From Hyperoodon ampullatus (lineage: Eukaryota > Chordata > Mammalia > Artiodactyla > Ziphiidae): a stretch of DNA of 64,000 nt. Position numbers and translations under genes: made by a program. Position 1 is the stretch's first letter; each line of letters begins with the position of its first letter. Below are positions 35,640-47,382 of the stretch, one piece after another. Location: positions 71,881,783 through 71,945,782 of the forward strand of contig OX457063.1 of NCBI GenBank assembly GCA_949752795.1. The letters are read 5' to 3'. The notes under the pieces are model-generated. The model saw only the letters and a list, made by a program, of their open reading frames with translations. It ran no database searches and had not been told where the DNA came from.

Positions 35640-37780
35640 CTTTGCATTGAGAAATCCCAAGAGCCTTCGTTTTTGTTTTTTTAAACAGAAAGTAAATTTT
35701 ATATATACTTATATAATCAAATCATGATTAAATAGAGAAATATAGGTTACCTGTTTAGCATGCAAGTCTATTCATCAAGAGTATGGTTTCTCTAATCAAT
35801 AACTTTTTAAAACTGAATTCCTTATGAGAACTACTAGTAGGCATTTGAAAAACTTTTAACTTGGATGTATATTTTGAACATATATGCAACTACACTGCTA
35901 AAAAATTAGCCATAATTCACATTTTTTACATTCATTTCTTGAATCAGTGCAAAATCATGATATAGAGGAGAACAAAAGGAGAAAATTTGCAAAATGGCTA
36001 TATACAAATACAGTTAAGATTTAGATGATAGATCCAAGTAAGGGAATACTATTTATATATCCTTAAAACATCCAGCTTCTTAATCTAAACTAAAGAATTA
36101 GACATATAAGTAAGAAAAATAACTATAATCATTTATTTATCTTAAAATATTTTTTTTCCTGAGAACTGCTGACGCTATTTCAAAATCCGTTTTCTCTAGT
36201 GCTCGTGCATCATTCAAAGAAATAGGTGAGGAAATTATCAGTCTTACCACACAGGTAAGAGGTAACCTTTGAATTTTTAATTGAATTTTAAGAAAATAAA
36301 TTATTTTTAAGTTTTCAGGCTATTAAGCAAAACAAATATAGAGAATCTTTATTATGCTAAGCTGCTGGCAGAAACAGACAACAGACAAGAACAAATGAAG
36401 TTCCTGGCTTTCTAAAGTGTAGAATGGTAGAGTCAGTTTCTCTGTGTCTCTCTCTATCTCTGTGCATCTCTCTCTGTGTCTGTCTCTTTCTCATTATAAT
36501 ATCAGAGTAACTCATATGTCTTGAAGTTCTTCAATGTAGAAAGATATATATCCTACTCCTGTTCATCACCATTATCCTTATTTTAATTGTTTTTAGCTCC
36601 TTCATTCTTTTTCAAGTAGATTTTTATGTCCATTTTGTAATTGTAAAACTTATCTCTAGACATCTTTGATTGTTGTTGGTGGTGGTGAAAGCAGAGAGGA
36701 AATAATTGCATGTGTTAATAGTTCTTGTTTGACTAGTGCATATTAAGTTAGTAAAATGCCATCAGCAAAAATATAAAATTGTGCTTAAATTAGATTTTAA
36801 CTTTGTATTCCTTAATGGGGTTATTATACTCCATTGTCATGGAGGCCTGCCACCAAAATGTTAGTTATTAGTTAAACAAACAGCATCAGAAACCACATAC
36901 AAGTACTATAGAGTACTAGCTTGTGTCAGGCCTTCGAAAACATCAGAAATGTCCCAGAGTAGCTGTACTTTATTTTTGCATTCTGTACCTTCCCATATGA
37001 GGATCGTAGAGATACTAATTAACGTATGAAGCAAATATATTAAAAACTAGTGCTATATGTTTTCAGAGTTTTTGATTATGTGAATGTACTTTGTGAAAAA
37101 TGGATAGAACAATTATAGGATTTAAGATGTAGTGTTTTTCTAAGCTTATTTGACTATGAAACTTATGTCCTCGGGGCACCTAAAATTACTTTGTGAACCT
37201 ACCAAGTAATTTATCATTGATCTACCAAGTAATTTACCATTTTTTAAATTCCAGTGACCTACAAAATATTTTATCATTTCATCAGACACATAAAAATATT
37301 TTAGGACCTGCTTTTTGGAACCAAAAAATTCCTTAACACATACAAGAACAATTTTATAGTAATGAAAAAGTGTAAATATTACATACTATCAATTATCATT
37401 GTATTTATGTGACAATGGTGGAGTAGTGATTTATTTTAATTATGTTCTATGAGGGTCATCAATTGGAGTCATGATTATAATTTGCTGAGCACATGAAAGA
37501 AAAAAATCTCCTCAGAAGGCTACAGAATAAACAAAACTTAGGCACTAGTGTCCATGAAATTGTTAAAATGAAACTGGCAGTGAGCAAAAAAGAACTGCAA
37601 CATAGAGAAACTAGGACTACTTTTCAAAAAAGTAATAAATAGCTCCATATCACATTCTAATTCTAAGTATGAGAAATATGCAGCAACTAGCCTTTCTTAA
37701 GTCAAGTAACATTATGAAGATAAGGCAGGAATTATAAAGAATACAGTAAGTGTGAATAATAAACTGTGGTGTCATACAAT
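35640..37780. other. Unassigned AT-rich sequence with small repeats
   Basis: No gene is recognised. A CT/TG-rich microsatellite lies at 36438-36492. A 23-bp near-tandem repeat (CTACCAAGTAATTTA...) lies at 37199-37243, with a possible third decayed copy. Confidence 0.5.
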
Positions 37781-37789
37781 ATTAAAAAC

Positions 37790-40010
37790 AAATGTATAAC
37801 ACCATACCTAATGGTGGGAAATTTGGAGATTTCACACTAAGATCGGGAACAAGGCAACAATGTCTCCTCTCACCTCACCATGTGTTTCAACATCAATTTG
37901 GAAGTACAAGCTAATGCAACAAGACAAGAAAAGGAAATAAAAGGTATACAATTTGCGAAGGAAGAAATTAAAATGTCTTTATTCACAGATGACATGATCT
38001 TCTATGTAGAAAATCCAAAAGAATTGACAAAAAAAAAATCTGGAATTAATAAGTAGATTATAACAAGTTTGGAGGATACAGATTAATATACAAAAATCAA
38101 TTGTTTTTCTGTATACCAACAATGAACAAGTGGAATTTGAAAACACAGTGCCATTTACATTAGCACACCCAAAATGTAATAATTAGGTATGACCTAACAA
38201 ACTATGTATAAGATCTATATGAGAAAAACTATAAAACTCTGATGAATAAAATCAAATAAGAATTAAATAAATGGAGAGATAACTCATGTTCATGGATAGG
38301 GAGACATAATATTGTCAAGATGTCAGTTCTTCCCAACTTGATCTATAGATTCAATGTGATCCTAGTCAAAATTTCAGCTAGTTACTCTGTGGGCATCAAC
38401 AAACTGATGCTAAAGTTTATATGGAGATGCAAAAGACCCAGAATAGCCAACACAATAATTAATGAGAAGAAAAAAGTTAGAAGATGAAACTACCTGGCTT
38501 CAAGACTTATTAGAAAGCGACAGTAATCAAAACAGTGTAGTATGGGCAAACAAATAGACAAGTAGGTCAATATAACAGAATAGAAAGCCCAGAAATAGAC
38601 ACATGTAATATAGTCAACTGATCTTGGACAAAGGAGCAAAGGTAATACAATGGAGCAAAGATAACCTTTACAAAAATAATATTGAAACAATTAGACAGCC
38701 ATAAAAAAATGAATCTAGATGCAGACCTTACATCCTTTTCAAAAATTAACTCAAAATGGATCATACACTTAAAGTAAAACTGTTACAAGATAATATAGCA
38801 GAAAAACTCGAAGATGTTACGTACAGCATTGACTTGTTAGATACAACAACAAAGGCATGGCCTATTAAAGAAATAATTGATAAGCTGGACTTCATTAAAA
38901 TTAGAAACTTTTGCTCTGTGAAAGAAAATGTCAAGAAAATGAGAGGACAAGTCACAGGCTAGGACAAAATATTTTGTCATGTGTATAAAGTACTGTTATT
39001 CAAAATATAACAACACTTAAAGCTCAATAAGGAAACACGAAACCCAACTAAAAAGTGAGTCAAAGACCTTATCTGGCACTTCATCAGAGAAAAATTTAAA
39101 ATGGCAAATAAGCATATAAAAATGTTCCACATAATATGTCTTCAGGGAAGTACAAATTAAAAAAATGAGATACACACCTATTTGAATCACCAAAATGTGG
39201 AATAGTGACAGCACTAAATGCTGGTGAAGATGTGGAACAACAGGAGCTCTCATTCATTGCTGGGAGAATGCAAAATGGTACAACCACTTTGGAAGACAAT
39301 ATAGTAGTTTCTTACAAAACTAAACATATTCTTACCCAATGGCCCAGCAATCACACTCCCTGGATTTACCCCAAGGAGTTGAAAACATTTGTCCACAGAA
39401 GAAACTGTATATGTATGTTTATAGCAGCTTTATTTATAATTGCCAAAATATGGAAGCAACCCAGATATCCTTCAGTAGGTGAATGGGGATAGACTGTGGT
39501 ACATCTGGACAATGGAATATTATTCAGTGCTAAAAAAAAGAAATGTGCTATCAATGCATGAAAAGACATAGAGGAAACTTAAATACATATTACCAAGTGA
39601 AAGGAGCCAATCTGCCAAGGTTATGTACTGTGTGATTCCAAGTATATAACATTCTGGAAAAGGAAAAAATATGGAGATAATAAAAAGATCAGTAGTTGTC
39701 AGGGTTTTAGTGGGGGAAGGGATAAGGATGAATAGGTGTAGCACAGAGGATTTTTATGGCAGTGAAAATACTCTGTATGATACTATAAAGATGGGTACAT
39801 GATATTATATTTGCTCAAACCCACAGAATGTATAACACCAAGAGTGAACCCTAATGTAAACTATGGACTTCAGGTGATTATAATGTGTCAATGTAGGTTC
39901 ATCAACTGTAACAAATGCACCACTCTGTTGGGAGATGTCCATAAGGAGAGAGGCTCTGCATGTATGGGGACAGGTGATACAAAGGGAAGTCTTTAAAAAG
40001 TAAAAAAAGT
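37790..40010 (+). mobile_element. Old LINE-1: ORF2 reverse transcriptase to 3' UTR
   Basis: A 2.2-kb L1 relic in plus orientation. It enters in the reverse transcriptase region ('ggcaacaatgtctcctctcacc'), shows the catalytic-site relic FTDD at 37982-37993 (FADD in intact L1, so Ala to Thr), and continues through 'ccaacaatgaacaagtgga', 'gaaaaactataaaactctga' and the C-terminal ORF2 region. It ends in an L1 3' UTR ('gggttcatcaactgtaacaa'-like, near 39896). Frameshifts and stops break it into pieces, of which 38756-38962 and 39205-39492 are the longest. It cannot make a functional ORF2 protein. Confidence 0.9.
38756..38962 (+). pseudogene. LINE-1 ORF2p fragment
   Basis: A 68-codon open piece of the decayed ORF2 above. 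The part reading 'KLDFIKIRNFCSVKENVKK' matches the L1 stretch downstream of the reverse transcriptase (consensus type 'K-W-D-L-I-K-L-K-S-F-C-T-A-K-E'). Its methionine is not a true start. Confidence 0.75.
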
Positions 40011-41180
40011 AAATGTATAGCATTTTATTTATTGCCTTAAGTTTAAAGCACTTTTACATACTACATTAAATTTAAAAAACTGCTTTATGTTAAATTAGTA
40101 TGTAATTTATAGTTGATAAAGATGAGGAGGTTTTTTTAAGCTTTAAAAGCTGGACCTTAGCTCCTAATATTTATTTGTAACATACTTAGCATGATTTCTA
40201 TCACTTTGGCCTATTTTTTTCTTCTAGCATCATAATCTACCATTAACTATGAGAACTGTAGTAAATCTGTGAAAAATTGACACTGATGAAATGAAAAGAA
40301 AAAACAAATATACAAAGAATTTGAATCAGTTGGGGCAGGACCTGATTTATAATGCATATTCAATAAAGCATAATAAAAAATAATGTTTCAAATGTCTTAA
40401 ATTCAGAGGAATCAATTTTTTTGTGGAAATTCTAATTTTTGTGTGGGTCCAAAATTAGGCATTGATTTTGTTTGTTTTCTTAGAAATTGTACTGTAGCTC
40501 TCTCTTTCTCTTTTTTTTTTTCAAAAGACTGATGTTAGCTTTAAAGAACTCACCCTACTTCCAATTACTGTGCACTGCCTTTGTTACTAAGCATTCCTGA
40601 GTGATTATGAATAATTTTAAGTTACGTTTCAGTGTATTGAGGCTCTGGGACTAAAATGTCAAATTAGAAACACAAATGTGGGCCAAGCATCTTGCCTTGT
40701 GTCTTCAATAAAGTATACTAAATTGAGAATTCTCAAATGTTTGAGTCAGGATCCATAAAACCTTGAGATTTTATCAGTGCTGATTGACATTTTTCACACA
40801 TTGAAGGCAATCACAAAATTTCCCATTAAAAAATAAGTATATAATTTGTACATTCCAAATATTAACATAAACATTCAACTAACATTATTATCTCAATAGA
40901 CAGTTGTTACCAGTTAGCATAAATAGTGAAAATGTAGGCAAAGGAAGAAGTAGATTTAATTAACAACCTCCAGGCTTGAGGCATATTACTACTATGCATC
41001 TGGTGTTGTAATACCTTTTTGAAAGAAAAGAACACACTGGAAATCACTTATCTTAGATTGATTTTATAGTCTTAACATTTAGAGATTTATTAAAAACTTT
41101 GAAAATACATTTTAAAAAAATGTACAAAACTCCACTTAATGTAATTCCAATTAATGGATTTTTTAACCATTGAGATATAT
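40011..41180. other. Unassigned AT-rich sequence
   Basis: No gene or repeat family is recognised. Confidence 0.4.
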
Positions 41181-41326
41181 GCATAACCATTAAATACATG
41201 CATATTATATATGTGCATATTACATATAAATATATAGGTAATCTCTATATATCTATGTATCCATGTGCCTATCTACATTATGTATCTATTGTCTATCACC
41301 TGTGTATCTATGTATCTATATGTATC
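41181..41326. repeat. Degenerate TATC/TATG microsatellite
   Basis: Diverged tetranucleotide runs (TCTA/TATC with TATG and CATA), grading from a TA/CA-rich left part to TATCTATG units on the right. Confidence 0.8.
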
Positions 41327-41645
41327 CAATTCCCAGCTTCTCTCAGCTCATTATGTTTAGTCTGTGAAATGTAACAGAAATCTTTGCTGTATTTCTGAGA
41401 AGTGTCTTCAAAAGGGAAGTGTTTTGCTCTTCTTCCCCCTTCTCCATCATCCAGCTTGGAATACAACATGAATTTAGGATTTGTATCAGCCATTTTGGAC
41501 CATGGGGATGAGTCCCATGCCTTAGAAAAAAATGCAGGGAGGCACAGGAAGCAGTCAGCTCTTACAGAAATTGTATGAACCTCTAGGCTGGGTGGAAGGG
41601 ACAGGGAAAGACACTGACTAAGTCTTGGATCCCTGATGATTTGTG
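41327..41645 (-). other. Possible old interspersed repeat, family unassigned
   Basis: A 115-codon minus-strand open frame (41308-41655) runs through this block of higher GC. I recognise no protein family, and the frame starts and ends arbitrarily. The nucleotide wording near 41330-41400 is reminiscent of an old mammalian repeat. A host exon is not supported: no splice context was identified and the predicted residues suggest no domain. Confidence 0.3.
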
Positions 41646-41919
41646 AAGATTCCAAGTGTGCCTGGACCTATCTACCTTCAGGTTTAACTTACATAAAAGG
41701 GAAATACATTCTGATCTTATTTAATGGATTAGTTGAATGTGTAAATACTAAATTGTTGGATCTTCTGACTTCTTCTATCTTCTTTCCCAAAAAAACAAAA
41801 AAGGAAAAAAGAGTCCTTGTACTTCAGAGATACATACTAATGAATGAAATGATATAAAGAAAATATTTTGTTCAAAAATAAATTAGTGTGGATGGTGGAT
41901 ATGTAGTACTGGGGGAAGT
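41646..41919. other. Unassigned AT-rich sequence
   Basis: No gene or repeat family is recognised. The plus-strand open frame at 41636-41857 shows no domain. Confidence 0.35.
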
Positions 41920-42058
41920 ATGGAAGGATGAAGTAAGATTGACCTTGTGCTGATAATTGTTGAAACTTGGAGAAAGGTAGGTAAGGGATATAAGTGTTCA
42001 TTATATTATTCTTTCTAGTTTTGTATGTGTTCAAAAATTTTAGTAATATAAATGAGAG
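41920..42058 (+). mobile_element. LINE-1 (L1M-type) 3' terminus
   Basis: Ends in the old L1 finish: 'gctgataattgttgaaactt', then 'gttcattatattattctttc' and 'ttgtatgtgttcaaaaattt'. Same class of 3' end as 47190-47382. Confidence 0.65.
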
Positions 42059-43090
42059 AATATACTTAAAGTATCCAAAGGTGGAAGAAGTGGAGGAGAA
42101 AACAAAGGAGAGATTAAAAAAAGAGACAAGCTGAGTGAGAGAAAGAGAGAGAGAGAGGGAACCAGAGGTCACATGCATACAAAGGGAAATAAAACACGAA
42201 AGAAAAATGGTGTCAGATTTCTCAAATGTAACATTATTGCTTTTTTACTATAAAGAAATAGCTTCAAAATTATGAAAGAGAAACATTTTAACTCAGAATT
42301 TAAATTTAGTTAAATTATTAATCAAGTGTAAGGGTAGAATTAAGACATTAAAAAAAAATGCAAGTTGAGCTCTTTTTCTGGGCAAATACTAGGGAAACTG
42401 CTTTAAGAAAATGAGAAGTAAACATAGAAAGACACCAGACTCAAGAAACACAAAAGCCAACACAGAGCAAAGAAAAGGGAAGTGTCAAGATGAGAGCTAT
42501 TATTGGAATTTAGAAAGCAACCTGGCTAGATTAGGTGAGGTAGCAACTGAGAGATAGTTAGGAGGAAAAAATATAGCTGATTGATTAGCCAATATGCTTG
42601 AGCTTTCAACAATTATGTTGGTCATTTGAAACATCAGGTGGAGCAGTTTTTTAAAGTTAGATACATAGAAAACTAAGCAAACATTTTAAATGCCATTATT
42701 AATCCAGTAAAAATAAAAAGTTCTGAAAAGAGTATAATTCTCCATTTAGGAATGTACAGCACTTACATTGCTATAGGCATGTAGACAACGACTTTATAGA
42801 ACCCCAAGTTATAGTAAGAAGAATAAGGAAGGAAAAATAGAATAAAATGGTGTAACCATGAAAAGGTAAAATTAATAGATTATTTTTAAAATTGATAAAT
42901 CAAAAATTAATTTTAAGTATATTATTCACTAATATAGAAGCAAAAATTAACATTAAGAGCTGAAAGAACAGAGCTGGGAATTAGAAAGATGTGGAGAAAG
43001 GTACTGCATTTTCTTTCCAACATAAACTTTTAAGTACTGTTTGATTTACTTGATAAAATTGTTAAAACATATATTTCAAATTATTTTTAT
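42059..43090. other. Unassigned AT-rich sequence
   Basis: No gene is recognised. A short GA run lies at 42137-42158. Confidence 0.4.
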
Positions 43091-43096
43091 CAATGA

Positions 43097-43262
43097 ATAT
43101 ATATCTGTACCCAAATATATCTATATGCATTTATGTACATATATAACATATACACATGTGTTTATATGTAATATGTATACATGTGGCATATATGTACATA
43201 TGATGGACATGCACACACACACTCATACATACACATATATACACACATACATACATGTATGT
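43097..43262. repeat. Alternating purine-pyrimidine TA/CA/TG tract
   Basis: About 165 bp dominated by TATG, TACA and CACA units. The stretches at 43178-43262 are almost strictly alternating, a sequence type able to adopt left-handed or cruciform DNA. Confidence 0.85.
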
Positions 43263-44773
43263 CAGAAAGTGTATTTTTCACTGTTGTAATTATTATGTTT
43301 TTTTTGTTTTTAAATTTCTGTATTAGCTAGAGAGGCTGCCAGCTGCTCTTTGAATTTGCAGAAATGGAAGGTCATTCTGGTGCAGATCTTCTTTGTCCTG
43401 CTCTGGGTCATTTGTTTGACCCTTTCAGTTATGCAAATATGGGGCAAGAAGAAACTCATAGTAGTGGGATTAGGGTGTAACAAGATTTTTTTTCCTATGT
43501 GATTTAGCAAAATCCACCTCTATGCAGAGCTCTGGGTTAGAGAATTAACCTATTTGCATAATGGCACTGGGGACATTCTGGCCAAGATACCAAGCATGAA
43601 ACAATGAATGTCTGATACAAAATTTTTGTTGATGAGAAGAAGAAACTAAACAGGTGGTTTACCTTCAATACAAGAAACAACCTCAGAGTTTGTTGGTGGG
43701 AACGAATTTTAGCCCAGTTTATGGCTAGTGCTATCCCTTCCAGACCACCTGCCCAAGAGGAACAGTGGCAGAACTTAAGCTGAACTTACATATAAGGTAA
43801 AATAAACTATAACTTGATATCACAATTTGGGATTGTAAGAGCATATTATGCCAGCAATGTTAACAAATGTCACCCACTGATTATGCAGGATGAGTCTCCA
43901 AAAGTTCCCCTACATGACTGGGAGAAATACAACAGTAGTAAGCCAATTAAGATCCTACTTCTGTCTCAGTTTGTCAATCAAAGAATTGTTGTCCTCTACC
44001 CTGAGTAAGCTGATAGGATATTTGCTCAATATGAGGTGGTGGGGAGGTCTTGAGAGAGATTGTGAACCTACTACTAGTAGAGCATTGTGGGCTATAGAAA
44101 TTAATTGAAAAAAGATCAAAAAGTTATAACTACATATGGAGCAGAAATTGGCAGGGTAGGTCCCACTATTTACGTATATGAAGACATATGTTTATACATC
44201 CCCATGTCCTTACATCAATTTACCCTATGCCACTTTAGGAACTAAGATGTATAGCCACACTATGGATATCATTACCATTCAGAGTCATAAACTCTGAAAC
44301 GTCTCCCTTAATACTACTAACTCTCCTCTTTTTTTCCAGTCACAGTAGTCAATCTTTGAGCCTCTTTCTAATCTTTAAATCAGCAAGCTTTTTATGTAGG
44401 GTCAGATAGTAAATATTTTATGATTTCCTATTATAAGGTGTCTTGCAATACTCAATCCGCCATTGTAGCATAAAAGCAGCCACAGGTATTTGTAAACAAC
44501 TAGGCATAGTTGTATTCTAAGAAAACTTTAATTATCAAAGGTTATTATCCATAATTAAGTCAGGTCAGATTTGTTTGTAGGACTTCATACTGCTAGGAAA
44601 TTTTTCTTCCAAGCCTCAAAGGGACATATATTATTTTCAATCATAATCCAGTGGCTAGAAACCACTCACATGGCCTCAATCTGATTGCAGGAGAATTTGA
44701 GAAATGTACCCCTTGTGTACCCAAGAGTAGAAAACAGGATTAGAGAACATCTACCCAATCTCTGAAAAAATGC
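43263..44773. other. Unassigned sequence
   Basis: 43680-44110 is slightly less AT-rich and has overlapping plus frames (43814-44008, 43890-44108) without recognised domains. It could be an old repeat. Nothing further can be supported. Confidence 0.35.
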
Positions 44774-44781
44774 TAAATGTA

Positions 44782-45007
44782 TCATTTTTTTTAGATTCCA
44801 CATATTAATGATATCATATGATATTTGTATTTCTTAGTCTGATTTACTTTGCTTAGTATAATAATCTCTATATCCATTCATGTTGCTACAAATAGTATTA
44901 TTTCCTTCTTGAAAAAAAATATACATACATATATATATATAACTGAATCACTTTGCTGTACACCTGAAACTAATGACATTATAAATCAACTATACTTAAA
45001 AAAATAT
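44782..45007 (+). mobile_element. Short LINE-1 with inverted 5' part (twin-primed)
   Basis: The left segment (about 44786-44910) is L1 3'-UTR sequence in minus orientation ('tttagattccacatattaat', 'gatatcatatgatatttg', 'tccattcatgttgctac'). The right segment (about 44928-45007) is the extreme L1 3' end in plus orientation ('aactgaatcactttgctgta', 'cacctgaaactaatgac', 'ataaatcaactatactt') with an A tail. The roughly 400 bp of L1 normally lying between them are missing. Flanking duplications are TAAATGTA at 44774-44781 and 45008-45015. Confidence 0.85.
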
Positions 45008-45015
45008 TAAATGTA

Positions 45016-47185
45016 GCCCAAACTGTTTATCTTCAATACAATGTCATTATTTCTAAAGATAATTTGGAGTGCTAATACTTACTTGGAATTTTTAATATCC
45101 TTTAGTGTTTGTATATTTTGCTTATTAGCTTCATAGGTTAAAACTAATTTCTCCCTAAGATATAAGCATGAACTTAAAGCATGTTTGATTTGAGTCTACA
45201 TAAGATAATTTGAACTCAAGGCCTCAATAATATAACAAAAACAAACCAAAATAATGAAAATTCTATGGATCCCAAACTAGATTTACAAAAGTATAGGAAG
45301 AGTCTTGATGACTAAACTCTTAGTGGAAGATGGAAAGTGAGGGTACCAACTAACACTTCTATTACCGAGAGCAAAGACTCCAAGTTCTTAAAAAAAAAAA
45401 AGAAAGAAAAAGAAAAAAATAGAGGTTAAATATTTTCCTTGTTGTGATCATTATTTTAATATTTAAGAGTATTAATTAGTCATTCCACATGGGGACCAGA
45501 TTACATGAATTAATAGGAAAGCTTATATACCATAGAGGAAAAGTTCTAATCCTTAGGCCACCTCTAAATTTTCTATGCACATCAGGATCCTGCGTATGCT
45601 CATTTGGATCAAAAGATGTTGTTGCTTATAAGGATGTGTGTTACATCTTGCATGGCGAACCTAGAGTTCTGAGAGCTATTCTAGTTAGGCAGCTTCCCTC
45701 ACAAATAAACACTGGGTGAGAGCTTCTCACCAAGCACTCATTAAAAGGTAAACTTCCTTGGGCTGGGAGTCAAGTCAATCATCGTTTTCTTGCAAACCCA
45801 AAGCTGCCTTTTTCTCTGTTAGAAGCTGTTATCATCTTCAAAGCCATATCAAAACAGTGTTTGTTGTGTGCTTTGATTTCACCCACATGGTGAATTCAAA
45901 GACAGGTCTACTTGAGAATAGAGAGAGACTATTTCAGATGTTTTAGCATTTGTCTTTCCATGTTTGTAAACGTGATTTAAGTGCCTGACGGCTAACAAAA
46001 ATTCTTTAAATGTAGAGGAATTTTTTTTTATTGAAACATTCCACCTTCTGTGTTTCAAAATGTTTATGGATGAGATTTCATAATCTTAAACATAAAACTC
46101 CAAAAGATTTGTAGAAGGACAATATAAACGTAATTTACCTCAAAGTGTTCGTTTTCCTTTTTTTACCCTGATGCAGTCCAGTAAAAACAAACAAACAAAA
46201 AAGCTCTTTTTGAATGACAATTTCTAAATACCTGGTACAAATAGTTAATTTTTCATTGGGAAAAGAAAAGTCATTAGGAAGATAATGTTACTTAAGGTTC
46301 ATTTTGCATTGAGGATATTTGACACTAGTCACCAGAGATAAACAGATGCATGTAATTTACATATGAAAACCTATCAGATAATGCAAAAATTTGTATGTGA
46401 AATGCTTCATTCACTGAATTAGCTTTTGATAATCTCTCATTATATGAAAAAGAAAATGATTACTAAAAATGTCTAAATAAATATTAATGTGGTTATATTG
46501 TTTTTAAATAAATAAAATATTTAGAGAGAACAATATGTAGAGAGAATCATTTAAAGGTACAGTTGCTATTTTAGCTTTTATTTATCTGAAGAGCCAATAA
46601 AGAAGACTTACAAAATTAAATTTGGTGATGAGTTGAAAATATGATTTTAAAACTTCCTCTCTTGTTGCATCAATTTAAATGATGGAAGAGAAGGAAAAAT
46701 GATAAAAAATTAGCATGATAAACCTTTCATATCTTGATGGAGTTAAAGCAATTGTGAATATGGCCAACTTTTGATTATATTATTCCTTCTCCATTGAAGT
46801 CAGAACGGTACCAAGAATGTGGTAAAACATGTTTCTCTCTTAAATACTTTTTCCCATTTTCTCTTAAGTAGAAAACATTTTAAAGTGTTTAAAAACTCAG
46901 GCAGTATGAAAACTGAAAAGGTTTTGAACACAACATTTAGATCACAACCCATTCCTACAAAAAAAAAAAAAGTAAATTTTGCCAACATTATATCACTGAC
47001 CATGTTCTTAATGGAAAGAGGTCACTGGCCTAGAGCAATCTATAGTCCACTTGGGTCACGAGCAAAGACATGGGGGAGCAAATTAGAACCATAAATGGAA
47101 ATCATTTTGTACTATTGTTTGTGATAAACTGTCCATATACTTTTTTAGAGATGCTTACCAAAAGATGTTTGGGTGAAAGATAATC
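45016..47185. other. Unassigned sequence
   Basis: No exon or named repeat is supported. 45490-45960 is less AT-rich and has two successive plus frames (45489-45719, 45758-45946) with no recognised domain. An AAAG-rich run lies at 45390-45420 and an AAAC run at 46184-46200. Confidence 0.35.
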
Positions 47186-47189
47186 TCTG

Positions 47190-47382
47190 GGATTTGCTTT
47201 ACATACCTCAGGAAAGAGAAAAGTAAGAGCAAGAAAGCCAGAGCTGGAGAAGAGGTTAGATAATCAAGTCAGCAAAATCTTGATAAGGGTTGAATCTGGT
47301 GATGGGTAAAAGCAGATTCATTTACTCTTCTCTATGCTTCTGAGATGTTTGAAACTTTCACATATCAAAATATATTTTTAAA
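47190..47382 (+). mobile_element. LINE-1 (L1M-type) 3' terminus
   Basis: 'cagcaaaatcttgataaggg', then 'gaatctggtgatgggtaaa', 'ttcatttactcttctctatg', 'tttgaaactttcacatatca' and an A-rich finish reproduce the L1 3'-UTR end in order. Confidence 0.65.

Noticed and set aside
41308..41655. 115-codon minus-strand open frame as a possible gene
   Set aside because: No recognised domain, no splice or promoter context, and it starts next to a microsatellite. Length alone is not strong support in 64 kb scanned in six frames.
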